Counted from the stretch's first letter, positions 43,992 through 54,131 are shown. The stretch: 64,000 nucleotides of DNA from Dermatophilaceae bacterium Soc4.6 (GCA_039889245.1 JAZGVH010000002.1:1736001-1800000); one strand, 5' to 3'. The notes: a model not told the origin generated them from the letters alone. Program-made: numbers and translations.

Positions 43992-44450
43992 TCACCGCTG
44001 CACCGCTGCCGCGGACGCCGGTGGACCCGAGCGCAGCTTCGCCGCGTCCGCCGTCCGAGCCGGCCTGGCCCACCCGGCCGAGCCCGTCGACCCCGTCGAC
44101 CCCGTCGACCCCGCTGGCTCAGACGTCTCAGACGTCTCAGACGTCTCAGCGCCGGTCTGGGGCTGACCCAGCGTGCGTAGCCGAGCAGCTTCCCGGCGGG
44201 TGACACCGTCACCGCACCACTCGACCGCCTCCCGCACCGGGAGACCCTCGACCTCGGTCAGCGCCCGCAGGGCCTGCCCCGCGCGGGCCTCGCACGCCAG
44301 GACGTGCGCGTCCCGTTCCGCCAGCGCGGTCACGACCGTGATCGCGAGGGCGCTGCGCCGGCGGTCCTGCTCAGCCCGGCGCTGCCGCGCCCTGCTCTGG
44401 GCGTCCAGCGCCGCCCGCCGCGCCTGCTGCCTCACCGTCTGATTCGGCAC
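43992..44450 (-). CDS. Small basic helical protein divergent from the relaxase gene
   Basis: 152 aa from GTG at 44450 (VPNQTVRQQARRAALDAQSR), with GGAGGGAG upstream. The first 100 residues are one long Arg-rich helix region (RQRRAEQDRRRSALAITVVT, ALAERDAHVLACEARAGQAL) followed by VEWCGDGVTRREAARLRTLG, which looks like a helix-turn-helix. The C-terminus is spelled by 9-bp repeats (ETSETSETSEP, GSTGSTGSTGS). Position next to the relaxase suits a relaxosome accessory or oriT-binding protein. Confidence 0.6.
   Translation of the reverse strand: MPNQTVRQQARRAALDAQSRARQRRAEQDRRRSALAITVVTALAERDAHVLACEARAGQALRALTEVEGLPVREAVEWCGDGVTRREAARLRTLGQPQTGAETSETSETSEPAGSTGSTGSTGSAGWARPARTADAAKLRSGPPASAAAVQR
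44086..44147. repeat. Two adjacent 9-bp coding tandem repeats
   Basis: GTCGACCCC x3 (44086-44112) and AGACGTCTC x3 (44121-44147). Both keep the frame of the gene that contains them. Confidence 0.8.
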
Positions 44451-44738
44451 CGCACTCTCCCTCCACCTGGTGAACCCGCCCACCGGGTCCCACCCCCCTA
44501 AAGCCCACCGACACTCCCCCGTGCTCACCTCCATCCCGACCTCCGCCAGCAGCCCCACCCCGCTCCCACGCCACCGACCCCACCCGCTCACGTCCCCCCA
44601 CCTCACGAGCCGCCCCCGACCCCTGACCCGCCGACCCCTCCCGCACCACGAAACGCTGCCCTACACACCTCTTGCACCGACGGTCGTTACCTGGTCAACG
44701 ATCAAGCCCCGAGCGGCGGGGCGTCGCTTTCGGCGGGT
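44451..44738. promoter_or_regulatory. Cytosine-rich divergent gap, possible oriT
   Basis: The gap between the divergent small gene and the relaxase gene is cytosine-dominated on the top strand for about 170 bases, then contains a TCGTT/AACGA inverted repeat (about 44691-44708) with an 8-base spacer. In MobF systems oriT is usually close to the relaxase gene. It also must hold both promoters. The nick site cannot be placed. Confidence 0.35.
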
Positions 44739-47700
44739 GTGACCATGTCCATCCACAAGCTGACCGCCGGGAGCGGGTACGACTACCTGACCCGTCAGGT
44801 CGCTGCTCAGGATGCGACTGAGCGCGGCCACTCCGGTCTGGCGTCGTACTACACCGCCAAGGGTGAGGCCCCCGGCGTGTGGGTCGGCAGCGGGATGGCC
44901 GGCCTCACCGGCCTGGGTGGCCTCGGGCTGGAGGGGCTGGGCGGGCTGAATGGGCTGGCTGCCGGTGACCCGGTCACCGAGGAGCAGATGCGCAACCTGT
45001 TTGGGTCCGGCCGGCATCCGATGGCCGAGCAGATCCGGGCCGCAGCGGCCGAGGCTGGGCTCGACATCCGGGCCCAGGACCATGCGTCCTGGCTGGGGAA
45101 CCCGTACCCGGTCTACGCCGACGACGTGTCGCTGTTCCGTCGCCGGGTCGCGCAGCGGGTGGCCGTCGTCAACCGCGCGCGGGGTCTGCCTGCGGACGCG
45201 GCGGGCTCCGTGGCGGACCGCGCCCGGATCCGGACGCAGGTCGCGGTCGAGCTGTTCCGGGAGGAGTTTGGCCGCGACCCCGCCGACGCCCGCGAGGTCG
45301 CCGCGACGATCGCCACCCACTCCCGGCCGCGGACCAACGCGGTGGCCGGGTACGACCTGACCTTCTCCCCGGTCAAGAGCGTCAGCACCTTGTGGGCGAT
45401 CGCGGACAGGGCGACCTTCGCCGCGATCGACCGGGCCCACCACCAGGCGGTCCGGGATGCCCTGACCTACCTCGAGAACAACGCCCTGTTCACCCGGCAG
45501 GGCGCCCAGGGCATCCGCCAGGTCGAGACCCGCGGCCTGGTCGCCGCGGCGTTCACCCACCGCGACTCCCGGGCCGGTGACCCCGACCTGCACACCCACG
45601 TCGCCGTGGCCAACAAGGTCCAGACCCGACCCGACGAGCACGGCGCCAGCACGTGGCTGGCCATCGACGGGCGTCTGCTGTTCAAGGCCACCGTCGCCGC
45701 GTCCGAGACGTACAACACCCGCCTCGAGCACCACCTGCACGCCGCGCTCGGGGTCCGTTTCGCGGCCCGCCCGAACCTCGACCCGCGCAAGCGTGACGTG
45801 CGGGAGATCATCGGTGTCGACCCGGCACTGAACCAGCACTGGTCCGCCCGCCGCGCCAGCATCGAAGCGCGGCGGGCGGTCCTGGCCAGCCAGTTCCAGG
45901 CCACCCACGGCCGGCCGCCGTCCCCGGTCGAGTCGATCCAGCTGGCCCAGCAGGCGACCCTGGAGACCCGCGACGCCAAGCATGAGCCGCGCAGTCTCGA
46001 GCAGCAGCGGGCCACCTGGGCAGGCCAGGCCCGCGAGGTCCTCGGCGGGCAGCGCGCGGTGACCGCGATGCTCGCCTCCGCGCTGTCCCCGCGGCACCTT
46101 CCCCCGGCCCGGGTCGACGCCGCCTGGATCACCACCACCGCGGCCGGGATCCGCGACACCCTCCAAGCCCGACGCTCGCACTGGCAGCGCTGGCACGTCG
46201 AGGCCGAGGCACTGCGTCAGGTCCGTGACGTCGACCTCACCGCTCTCGACAGGGTCAGCAGCACGAGCAGCTTGGGCAGCTTGGGTAGCACGGGCAGCAC
46301 CGGCGATCCCTCCGGGCTGGACCGGGTCGTCGGTCTGCTCGTCGACGAGGTCCTGACCCGGCAGTCGGTGCCGTTGACCCGCCCCGGCGATGACGTCGAC
46401 GTCGATGTCGCTGGGTTGCCGGCCTCGCTGCGGCGCAGCGATGGTGCCAGCGTGTACACGGTCGCCGGATCGGCGCTGTTCACGTCGGCGGACCTGCTGG
46501 CGGCCGAGGCGCGGATCGTGGCCCGCGCCGGGCAGGTCGACGGCGCCCGCGTCCCGCCGGCGACGGTCGACCTGGCCATGCTCGCCTCGACCGCGAACGG
46601 GCTGCCGCTGAACGCCGGCCAGGCCACCCTGGTCCGGGCGATGGCCACCTCCGGGGCGCGGGTCCAGCTCGCGATCGCTCCCGCCGGCGCGGGGAAGACC
46701 ACCGCCATGCGGGCCCTGGCCCAGGCCTGGGTCGACGGCGGCGGGCAGGTCCTCGGGTTCGCCCCGTCCGCGGCCGCGGCCAGCATCCTGGGGCAGAACC
46801 TGGGCGAGCACCTCGGGGCCACCACCGACACCATGGCCAAGCTCATCTGGCACCTGCACCATCCCGACGTCGCGGCGCTGCCCGAGTGGGCCGACCAGAT
46901 CGGGCGGCGGACCCTCGTCGTGGTCGACGAGGCCGGGATGGCCGACACCCTGAGCCTCGACACGGTCATCGAGTTCGTCGTCTCCCGCGGCGGGTCGGTC
47001 CGTCTGATCGGGGACGACCAGCAGCTCGCCGCGGTCGGCGCCGGCGGTGTCCTGCGCGACATCCGGGCCACCCACGGCAGCCTGCACCTCAGCGAGCTGA
47101 TGCGGTTCACCGACCCCTGCGAAGGTGCGGCTTCCCTCGCCCTACGCGACGGGCTGCCCGAGGCGCTGGGGTTCTACCTCGACCGCGACCGGGTCCGTGT
47201 CGGGGACCTGACCACCATGACCGACGACGTCTTCACCGCCTGGAGGAAGGACCGGACCGCCGGCCGTGACGCGATCATGCTGGCCCCCACCCGCGACCTG
47301 GTCGCCGAGCTCAACCAGCGCGCCCGACTCCACCGCCTCCACACCACCAGCAGCGGCCCCAACCGCACTGTCACCACCCGCAGTTCCGTCACCACCCGCA
47401 GTTCCGTCACCACCCGCAGTCCCCTCACCATCGGCGCCACCGGCGCCACTGTCACTGACCTTGATTCTGCCGCGACGGGCAGCGGTGACCAGGGCACCGT
47501 GACGCTGGCCGACGGCAACCTGGCCTCGGTCGGGGACCTGGTGATCACGCGCACCAACGACCGGGCCCTGCGAATGAGCGCGACGGACTGGGTCAAGAAC
47601 GGTGACCGGTGGCGGGTCACCGGGCTCGGCCGTCATGGGGCGCTGACGGTTCAGCACGTCACGAACGGCCGCTTCGTGGACCTGCCGGGCGACTACGTCA

Positions 47701-50633
47701 CGACCTCGGTCGAGCTCGGCTACGCCTGCACCATCCACACCGCCCAAGGGGTGACCGCCGATACCAGCCACACCCTGCTCACCGGCGCCGAGTCCCGCCA
47801 GCTGGCCTACACCGCGCTCACCCGCGGACGGACAGCCAACCACCTGTACCTGCAGGTCGTCGGCGACGGCGACGAGCACAACGTCATCCGCCCCGACCAC
47901 ACCCATCCGCCCACCCCCACCGACCTGCTCGAGGGCATCCTCACCCGCGACGACGCCTCCCGCTCGGCCAGCACCCTGCGCGCCGACGCGCACGACCCGG
48001 CCGCCCTGCTCGGGGATGCCGTCTCCCGGTACGTCGACTCCCTCCACGTCGCGGCCGAGCAGCGGCTCGGCGCCGCGCAGGTCGCCCGCCTGGACACCGC
48101 CGCAGACCAGATCGTGCCCGACCTGACCCGGGCGCCCGCCTGGCCCACCCTGCGCGCCCACCTGATCCTGGCCTCGGCCCACGGCCTCGACCCGGTCCAC
48201 CAGCTGTCCGCCGCCGTCGCCATCCGCGAGGTCGACACCGCCGGCGACGTCGCCGCCGTCCTCGACTGGCGCCTGGACGACACCGGTCTGCGCAGAGCCG
48301 GCACCGGCCCGCTGCGGTGGCTGCCCGGCATCCCCGCCGACCTGGCCGACGACCCCGCCTGGGGCCCCTACCTCGCCGCCCGCGCCGCCCGCGTACGTGA
48401 CCTGTCTGACCAGGTCGGCGAGCACGCCGCCGCCGCCACCGAGCTGCCGTCGTGGGCCCGGCAAGGGCAGGGCCGGCCGGCGACCGACCTGCTCGTCGAC
48501 GTCGCGGTCTGGCGGGCCGCCACGAACGTCTCCCCCCACGACCGCCGCCCGACCGGGCCTACCCAGATGAGCACAGCCCCCCACCGCTGGCAGACCCACC
48601 TCATCACCCGCCTGGCCCGCCACCGCACCCCCGCCCTAGCCGAGTGGGGCGCCGTCCTCGACCAGGCCCTGACCCACCCCCGCAGTCACCAGCGAATAGA
48701 CCCCTTCACCCCCCTGCTGGCGGAACGGCTCGCCGCTCTCGGCCGCGCCGGACTCGACGCCCCCCGCATGGTCCGTCGCGCCCTGAGCGAAGGCCCGCTC
48801 CCGGACGACCACAACGCCGCCGCCCTCTGGTGGCGGATCGCCGGCCATCTGTCCCCCGCCGTCGCCACCCAGGTCGAGCACGACCACCACCTCGCCACCC
48901 CCTGGGCGGACCGGCTGCCCGCACTCATCGGCGCCGACCACGCGACCGCCCTGCGCACCTCCAGCTGGTGGCCCACCCTCGTCGCCGTCGTCGACCACGC
49001 CATCGCCCGCGGCCAGAGCATCGACGACCTGCTCACCCCCACGTCGAACGCCGCCGACGATCAGGCCGGCGACGACCTCGACCCGTGCCAGGCCCTGGTC
49101 TGGCGCATCTCCGTCCTCAACGACCCACCCCCACCCGAGGACGAGGACGCCCTCTGGCCCGACCCGCACGCGGCACCCGAGGAGGAGACCAACCCCTTCT
49201 GGGACGACGACGACCAGCCCCCCTGCGCCCCGACCGGCTCGGAGTGGACCACCCTCCACCCCCTCGACCCGCTCGACGACGAGGCGCCGCAGCTCGAGTC
49301 GAACCTGGTCGACGTCGACGACAGCGACCTGGATGCAGCACCAGTCATGGACGATGACGCGGTCTTCGCCACGCTCGCGTGGGCCGCCCGCGCCCGCGAG
49401 TTCGCCGGCGTGCTGGATCCCACCGACCAGGAGGTTGACACCCTGCTCGCCCGCGCCTACGACGCCGACACCGCCGAGGTCAGCCCCGCCCGGATCCTCG
49501 AGCTCAACCAGGTCGCCGTCGACTACTATGCCCGGCACCTCCCCGGCTCATGGGCCCAGACCTACCTCACCGACCGGCTCGGGGTCGACCTGACCGGGGA
49601 CCCCCACGTTCGTCCCGGCTACGCCCCACCCGGCTGGACGGGCCTCGTCCGCCACCTGCGCCGCCTCGGCGCTACCGACATCGAGCTGACCGCCTCCGGT
49701 CTTGCCTCGACCAGCCGCCACGGCACGATCATCGACCGCTTCCGCGACCGCCTCGTACTCCCCATCACCCGCCTGTCCCCGGCCGGGCAGATCGAGCCGC
49801 TGGGGTTCGTCGCCCGCCGCCACCCACAGCGGTTGCAGCAGGACGGCGGCCCGAAGTACCTCAACACCCCCGACACCGACCTGTTCCACAAGGGAGCGCA
49901 GCTGTACGCCGTCACGGAGGGCCTGATCACCTCCGGCGCCACCCCCGTCCTCGTCGAGGGCCCCCTGGACGCCCTCGCCGTATCCGTCGCCGGTCGGGGC
50001 CGGTTCGTCGGACTGGCGCCCCTCGGCACGTCCCTCACCCAGGAGCAGGCCCGACACCTCGCCCGCGTCGCGCACGAGGCAGGGCGGCAGCCCATCGTGG
50101 CCACCGACGCTGACACTGCCGGACAGGTCGCCGCCCAGCGGGACTACTGGCTCCTGACCCAGCACAACCTCACCCCCCACACCATCGCGCTACGACCCGG
50201 TAGCGACCCCGCCGACCTCCTCGCCCTGCACGGACCCGCCGCGCTCCGCGAGACCCTTGACGCGCACACACCACTGGCAGAGGCCCTGATCACCGAACGG
50301 CTCGAGCACCTCGCCGGTCTACACGCCGCCCGTCAAGCCGTCCTCGTGCTCGCCGCAAGCGACCCAGCCACCTGGAACAACGGCGTCGACCGGATCGCTG
50401 CCAGCACCTGTCTCCCCGCCACTGCTGTCCGCCGCCACCTCGCCGCCGCAGTCCACCAGCGCGACCACGACCCCCACACCAACACCAAGGAACAGATCAA
50501 CGACCTATCTACCGTCCGTAACCGGATGGCCCCCTCGGACATACCCGTCGCCGCCACGGTTCCTCCCTCCCCACTGAGTGCGGCCACGCCAGTTCCCCAC
50601 CCAGCCCGTCGAAACCCTAGTCGCAGCCTGTGA
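44739..50633 (+). CDS. traA: MobF relaxase-helicase with C-terminal primase/TOPRIM region
   Basis: 1964 aa (GTG at 44739; ATG at 44745 may be the true start). Residues 1-330 are a TrwC relaxase: N-terminal tyrosines in SGYDYLTRQV, GYDLTFSPVKSVSTLWAI near 205, and the three-His metal site HRDSRAGDPDLHTHVAVAN near 272-290. The SF1/RecD-type helicase has Walker A APAGAGKTT near 647, Walker B VVDEAGM near 727 and ACTIHTAQGVTADTSH near 995. The C-terminal third carries a DnaG-like core with TOPRIM motifs LVEGPLDAL near 1738 and ATDADTAGQ near 1787. It would nick oriT, unwind, and may prime the recipient strand. Very large for MobF, and unusual in fusing the primase. Confidence 0.92.
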   Translation: MTMSIHKLTAGSGYDYLTRQVAAQDATERGHSGLASYYTAKGEAPGVWVGSGMAGLTGLGGLGLEGLGGLNGLAAGDPVTEEQMRNLFGSGRHPMAEQIRAAAAEAGLDIRAQDHASWLGNPYPVYADDVSLFRRRVAQRVAVVNRARGLPADAAGSVADRARIRTQVAVELFREEFGRDPADAREVAATIATHSRPRTNAVAGYDLTFSPVKSVSTLWAIADRATFAAIDRAHHQAVRDALTYLENNALFTRQGAQGIRQVETRGLVAAAFTHRDSRAGDPDLHTHVAVANKVQTRPDEHGASTWLAIDGRLLFKATVAASETYNTRLEHHLHAALGVRFAARPNLDPRKRDVREIIGVDPALNQHWSARRASIEARRAVLASQFQATHGRPPSPVESIQLAQQATLETRDAKHEPRSLEQQRATWAGQAREVLGGQRAVTAMLASALSPRHLPPARVDAAWITTTAAGIRDTLQARRSHWQRWHVEAEALRQVRDVDLTALDRVSSTSSLGSLGSTGSTGDPSGLDRVVGLLVDEVLTRQSVPLTRPGDDVDVDVAGLPASLRRSDGASVYTVAGSALFTSADLLAAEARIVARAGQVDGARVPPATVDLAMLASTANGLPLNAGQATLVRAMATSGARVQLAIAPAGAGKTTAMRALAQAWVDGGGQVLGFAPSAAAASILGQNLGEHLGATTDTMAKLIWHLHHPDVAALPEWADQIGRRTLVVVDEAGMADTLSLDTVIEFVVSRGGSVRLIGDDQQLAAVGAGGVLRDIRATHGSLHLSELMRFTDPCEGAASLALRDGLPEALGFYLDRDRVRVGDLTTMTDDVFTAWRKDRTAGRDAIMLAPTRDLVAELNQRARLHRLHTTSSGPNRTVTTRSSVTTRSSVTTRSPLTIGATGATVTDLDSAATGSGDQGTVTLADGNLASVGDLVITRTNDRALRMSATDWVKNGDRWRVTGLGRHGALTVQHVTNGRFVDLPGDYVTTSVELGYACTIHTAQGVTADTSHTLLTGAESRQLAYTALTRGRTANHLYLQVVGDGDEHNVIRPDHTHPPTPTDLLEGILTRDDASRSASTLRADAHDPAALLGDAVSRYVDSLHVAAEQRLGAAQVARLDTAADQIVPDLTRAPAWPTLRAHLILASAHGLDPVHQLSAAVAIREVDTAGDVAAVLDWRLDDTGLRRAGTGPLRWLPGIPADLADDPAWGPYLAARAARVRDLSDQVGEHAAAATELPSWARQGQGRPATDLLVDVAVWRAATNVSPHDRRPTGPTQMSTAPHRWQTHLITRLARHRTPALAEWGAVLDQALTHPRSHQRIDPFTPLLAERLAALGRAGLDAPRMVRRALSEGPLPDDHNAAALWWRIAGHLSPAVATQVEHDHHLATPWADRLPALIGADHATALRTSSWWPTLVAVVDHAIARGQSIDDLLTPTSNAADDQAGDDLDPCQALVWRISVLNDPPPPEDEDALWPDPHAAPEEETNPFWDDDDQPPCAPTGSEWTTLHPLDPLDDEAPQLESNLVDVDDSDLDAAPVMDDDAVFATLAWAARAREFAGVLDPTDQEVDTLLARAYDADTAEVSPARILELNQVAVDYYARHLPGSWAQTYLTDRLGVDLTGDPHVRPGYAPPGWTGLVRHLRRLGATDIELTASGLASTSRHGTIIDRFRDRLVLPITRLSPAGQIEPLGFVARRHPQRLQQDGGPKYLNTPDTDLFHKGAQLYAVTEGLITSGATPVLVEGPLDALAVSVAGRGRFVGLAPLGTSLTQEQARHLARVAHEAGRQPIVATDADTAGQVAAQRDYWLLTQHNLTPHTIALRPGSDPADLLALHGPAALRETLDAHTPLAEALITERLEHLAGLHAARQAVLVLAASDPATWNNGVDRIAASTCLPATAVRRHLAAAVHQRDHDPHTNTKEQINDLSTVRNRMAPSDIPVAATVPPSPLSAATPVPHPARRNPSRSL
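46269..46304. repeat. 9-bp coding tandem repeat in the relaxase gene
   Basis: Four units of AGCTTGGGC/AGCACGGGC encode SLGSLGSTGSTG in a linker between the relaxase and helicase parts. Confidence 0.75.
47370..47423. repeat. 18-bp coding tandem repeat in the relaxase gene
   Basis: Three copies of GTCACCACCCGCAGTTCC (last with one change) encode VTTRSS repeats between helicase motifs. Confidence 0.8.
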
Positions 50634-50962
50634 GCCGCACCGCTGGCTTGACCTGAGCTGCAGCGCCAGTTCACCACGGGTGCGGAGGGACATCGACCTG
50701 GACAGAACAGAACTACTCATCGGGTCATCGATCCTGGATCTCACCCTGCAAGGCTGACTTGCTGTGAACCACTGGAATCAAACCCTAATCCACCGGGTTC
50801 GAGCTGGGCGACGATTAAGAGGCTTCACGACACCGGTTCCTTGCGTGCACCTTCCCGTCTTGCTCACCAGGCACGGCCCGTCCGGTAGTGCCGAACCGCC
50901 CTGACTTTGTCGCGGCTGCTCCCACCCTTCCCGGCGTTCCCCGAGTCAGGCTGCCGCCAGCT
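50634..50962. other. Gap after the relaxase gene
   Basis: No gene, repeat or strong hairpin recognised. Confidence 0.4.
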
Positions 50963-51623
50963 TCACCTCGTCGCTACGACGACCAGGCGATGCAGGTCTC
51001 TCACCTCCATCCGAAACAACAGCGCCTCGTGGCGCACCACATGCTCGTCGACGCCTAAGGTCTCGACCCCGTCTAACCGGGTCGGGTCAGCGTCCAGGAC
51101 CTCGAGCAGCGGCTTGACCGCACGCCACACCGTCTTCCAGGTCGTGCCGAGCTGGCGGGCCAACCCCAGGATCGAGGCGTGCTCCCGGCATAGCTGCCGG
51201 GTCGCCCACCACGCCGCCCGCGTCGTCAGCAGCCCGCGGGGCCGGGCCACCCGTTCGTCCTGCTCGGTGAATACCGCCACCGGGCACGCCGGCTCGAGGC
51301 AGGACCAGGTCCGCTTCCACCACTCGATCGTGACCGGCCGGCCCAAGCACGGCGCGTCGATCAGATCGACCTCACACCGGCCGTGGCTGAGGGCCACGAC
51401 CCCGCAGGAAGGGCACCCCATCAGCCCTGGCGGGGACTCGACCCGGCACCCGCAGATGCTCGTCCTCCGTGGTGGGCACGTCGAGGACGTGGAGCCCGTC
51501 CAGGCCCACGAGAAGGTCGCAGTTGCCGCAGTACGCGGTCGGGGAGCAGTGGCGTGCAGCGCAGCGCGACGTAGGCCCGGTCATCGCCGAGGTCCTCACG
51601 GAAACGGTGCTTGGTCGTTCCAC
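50963..51623 (-). pseudogene. Second ISL3-family transposase remnant
   Basis: N-terminal half only, in two frames. The first (51372-51623) has CAARHCSPTAYCGNCDLLVG and LDGLHVLDVPTTEDEHLRVP; after a frameshift the second continues MGCPSCGVVALSHGRCEVDL, RTWSCLEPACPVAVFTEQDE, CREHASILGLARQLGTTWKT and DGVETLGVDEHVVRHEALLF. It shares the zinc-finger/HTH plan of the remnant at 38416 but is a different member and reaches slightly further, to the first Asp of the catalytic domain (LGVDEH), before it ends. Confidence 0.82.
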
Positions 51624-51968
51624 ATCCTGAGGGCCTCGACCCCACTCTCAGCGCATCACCCCACTTGGGCGTGTCATCCCCGCCCCTATCTCAAGTTCCA
51701 AGAGCCGGTAAACCCACTGCCGCCGACGCCGAGCTCTGGGACGTCATGGGTCACCTCGGGATGGACCCGCGCGACTACGAGACCCGTTGACATTCGAGTC
51801 GGACAGAAGGGCTTGCAGGTTCGACGTCGTTGGGCACGTCTGACTCACGATCGGGGCCCCTAACTCGTTGATCCACGGACCCTGGCCAGTGCGTCACGGA
51901 GGACGCACTGCAGGCACCTTCCCAGGTGTCCATCGGGAACCACTGACCGTTCGGGGGTCCCAAGACAG
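51624..51968. other. Gap with a short gene scrap
   Basis: A rightward stretch ending at about 51790 reads GKPTAADAELWDVMGHLGMD then PRDYETR and a stop, with good codon use but no start: the 3' end of a lost gene. Nothing else seen. Confidence 0.35.
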
Positions 51969-52979
51969 GTGTGGTCGAATGTGCAGGTGATCGGACCGCC
52001 AGGAGGAAGCAGCAACCCCCTTCTCCCGCCGGAGTTTTGGGAGCGGATCAGCACGGCGGTCCCCATCGCTTGCGTTGACATCCTCCCCGTGCGCCGGAGC
52101 GCGGACGGTTCTCTGTCCCACATTGGTCTCATCCTGAGGGAGAGCCCGTGGGGTGAAATCTGGTGCCACCTCGGGGGCCGCGTCTTCTACGGCGAGACGC
52201 TGGCCGCGGCGGCTCATCGCCACCTCGAAGCAACCCTCACCAACATCGACCGAGCGCAGATGGCGACCCGCCCATTCTTCGTCAACCAGTACCTCGTCGA
52301 GCCCAGGCCGGGCTCCGGCTACGGGTGGGACCCGCGAAAGCATGCTGTCGCCACGTGCTATGTCGCCAATTTCCCCGACGGGGTGACGTGCGGGGCGATG
52401 GGCGAGGGCCTCGACTTCGCGTGGTACGAGCTCGACCACCTGCCTCCCGACGCCCAGCTTTGGCCGGGAACCGACGTGATGCTGCAGGAACTACTCGCGC
52501 AGGAGGCGGGGTCCGATGCCGGGACCGATGCCGATCTCGCCGTCTTCGCCGCCGTCAGTGACCGGCACAACTCCCACAACGAGCTGATGTGGCAGACGCC
52601 CGTCGTGGCGATGTCGGCCATGGCCTTCCTGCTGACCATTGCCCTCGGAGACGGCCGCAACCACACATACCGAGCCGTGGCCGGGATCCTCTCCGCGATG
52701 ATCGCGCTAGTGAGCCTGCAGCTGATGGCGAAGCACTCTCGAAGTCAGCGTAATGACGCCGACCTGCTGCACTCCATGGAACAACAGCTTCACATGACTC
52801 TGGCGCACGCCCCACCTGCACCGCGCACGAGCCGGATGACACGGCTGAGTGACGGTCTTCTCGGACGTCTCGAGCGCAGGCTGGAGCTGGGCCGGAGCAG
52901 GCGTTGGTGGATGTTGGCGATGGCTGTCCTGGGGCTGGTGAGCGCAGGCGTCGCGATCGACGCGCTACGCCCGGGCTGA
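51969..52979 (+). CDS. Nudix-like (DUF4916-type) protein with C-terminal membrane segments
   Basis: 336 aa from GTG at 51969; GTG codons at 51981 and 51987 are alternatives. Residues 20-180 have a Nudix fold of the DUF4916 kind. The box GGRVFYGETLAAAAHRHLEA keeps the glycine and first Glu but has RHLEAT instead of REUxEE, so hydrolysis is doubtful and it may bind a nucleotide. After a linker, two membrane segments (VVAMSAMAFLLTIALG, AGILSAMIALVSLQLMA) with a charged loop and helix follow, and a third ends the protein (WWMLAMAVLGLVSAGVAIDA). A soluble nucleotide sensor joined to a 2-TM effector recalls SLATT-type designs of nucleotide-signalling defence. That link is inference. Confidence 0.65.
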   Translation: MWSNVQVIGPPGGSSNPLLPPEFWERISTAVPIACVDILPVRRSADGSLSHIGLILRESPWGEIWCHLGGRVFYGETLAAAAHRHLEATLTNIDRAQMATRPFFVNQYLVEPRPGSGYGWDPRKHAVATCYVANFPDGVTCGAMGEGLDFAWYELDHLPPDAQLWPGTDVMLQELLAQEAGSDAGTDADLAVFAAVSDRHNSHNELMWQTPVVAMSAMAFLLTIALGDGRNHTYRAVAGILSAMIALVSLQLMAKHSRSQRNDADLLHSMEQQLHMTLAHAPPAPRTSRMTRLSDGLLGRLERRLELGRSRRWWMLAMAVLGLVSAGVAIDALRPG

Positions 52980-53426
52980 CCTCTCGGACGGAGGGAACGG
53001 TCGGCTGACCGCCCACATCGGCCCCCCGTTCGTCCGTCAGTTGGCGGGCGGGCAGGGTCACATCGGAAGCGGGGGGAGGTCGTGGGCCCGGTGTTCTTGT
53101 GCGCGTGTGGGCACCCGCCGGAGTCGCACGTCGATGTGCCGATCTCGGGGTGCGTGCTGTGCCGGTGCGTCTTGGGACCCGACTCGTGCCACTCCCTGAG
53201 AATCTGCATGCCCCGACCGCGCCGCTGCAGTTCAGAGAGCTGCACTTGATTCAAATGACACACTCCGCCCCAGATTCACTCACTCGATGGTGGTTGTGAC
53301 CATCTCGAGGACCAACCGGCCCACCGATGCGACCGGGAACGATAGGCCAATCATTCTATAACAGCGCGAATCGGGCGCAAGATTGCACGCCCCGGACTCA
53401 CCTCCGATTGGCGGGCTGTTTCCAAC
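52980..53426. other. Gap without a convincing gene
   Basis: Only short competing frames; an AT-richer patch near 53340-53370 could be promoter-like. No repeats seen. Confidence 0.35.
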
Positions 53427-54131
53427 GTGCGCCCAGCCTGCCCATGGTCAGCTGACGTATCCCGGTGTCACGACTCGGGTCGGACGGGACGAGCTGCGGG
53501 TGTGGGGACTCGTGCGCAGGACACCCGGACAGGGGCGCGGATTCGGTGGCGTGGATCGCGGTCGAGGCGAAAGCCGATCAGGCGGTGGTCGTCGGTGGAG
53601 GATCCGTACGGGCCAGGATGTTCTTGGTGCCGCGGGCAGCTCGTAAGAGGGCGCTGTTGGTGGTGCGGGCCGGGCGGGCGGACATCGCGGTCACTGTGGC
53701 CGGGGGTGGCGCATCCCTTGCGGTACTTCGCGCAGGGCAAGTTGACGCGGGAGCTGGGCCCATTGCTGGACCGGTTGCGGGTGCTCGAGCAGCGGCGGCC
53801 CGAACTGCTGGATGTGCTGGGTGCGCACTTCGGTGTCGAGGCGTCGGTGGCGGCTCTGGAGCAGGCGGCGACGACCAGGGCGATCGACCTGGACCGTCGG
53901 TTGAGGATGTGCTCCCCGCACCGGCAGCCCCGTGCTTTCAGCTGTCGCGCTCGACCCTGCGCATGCGCCATCGCTTTCGCTGGAGGCCACCGATGGAGTA
54001 CCCCACTCCTTCGTACGGCGGAGTCTCTGGTGCTCACCCTGCTTGGGCCCATCCGGCGAGCCACTGATCCTCCGGGCCGGCGTCTGGGTGCCAGTCACGA
54101 AGGCGGGTGGCACGTCGTGGTCGCTGGCTGA
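53427..54131 (+). pseudogene. Decayed gene with zinc-ribbon-like start
   Basis: A frame with CSWCRGQLVRGRCWWCGPGG, a four-cysteine ribbon pattern, then HPLRYFAQGKLTRELGPLLD and LRVLEQRRPELLDVLGAHFG of good coding quality up to about 53900, after which quality drops. No family identified and no good start. It may be the broken 5' part of a plasmid-type gene. Confidence 0.3.

Noticed and set aside
44661-47087. Open leftward frame of about 800 codons opposite the relaxase gene
   Set aside because: It mirrors the GC-rich codon pattern of the relaxase gene and its translation is Gly/Arg/Val-rich low-complexity text without motifs.
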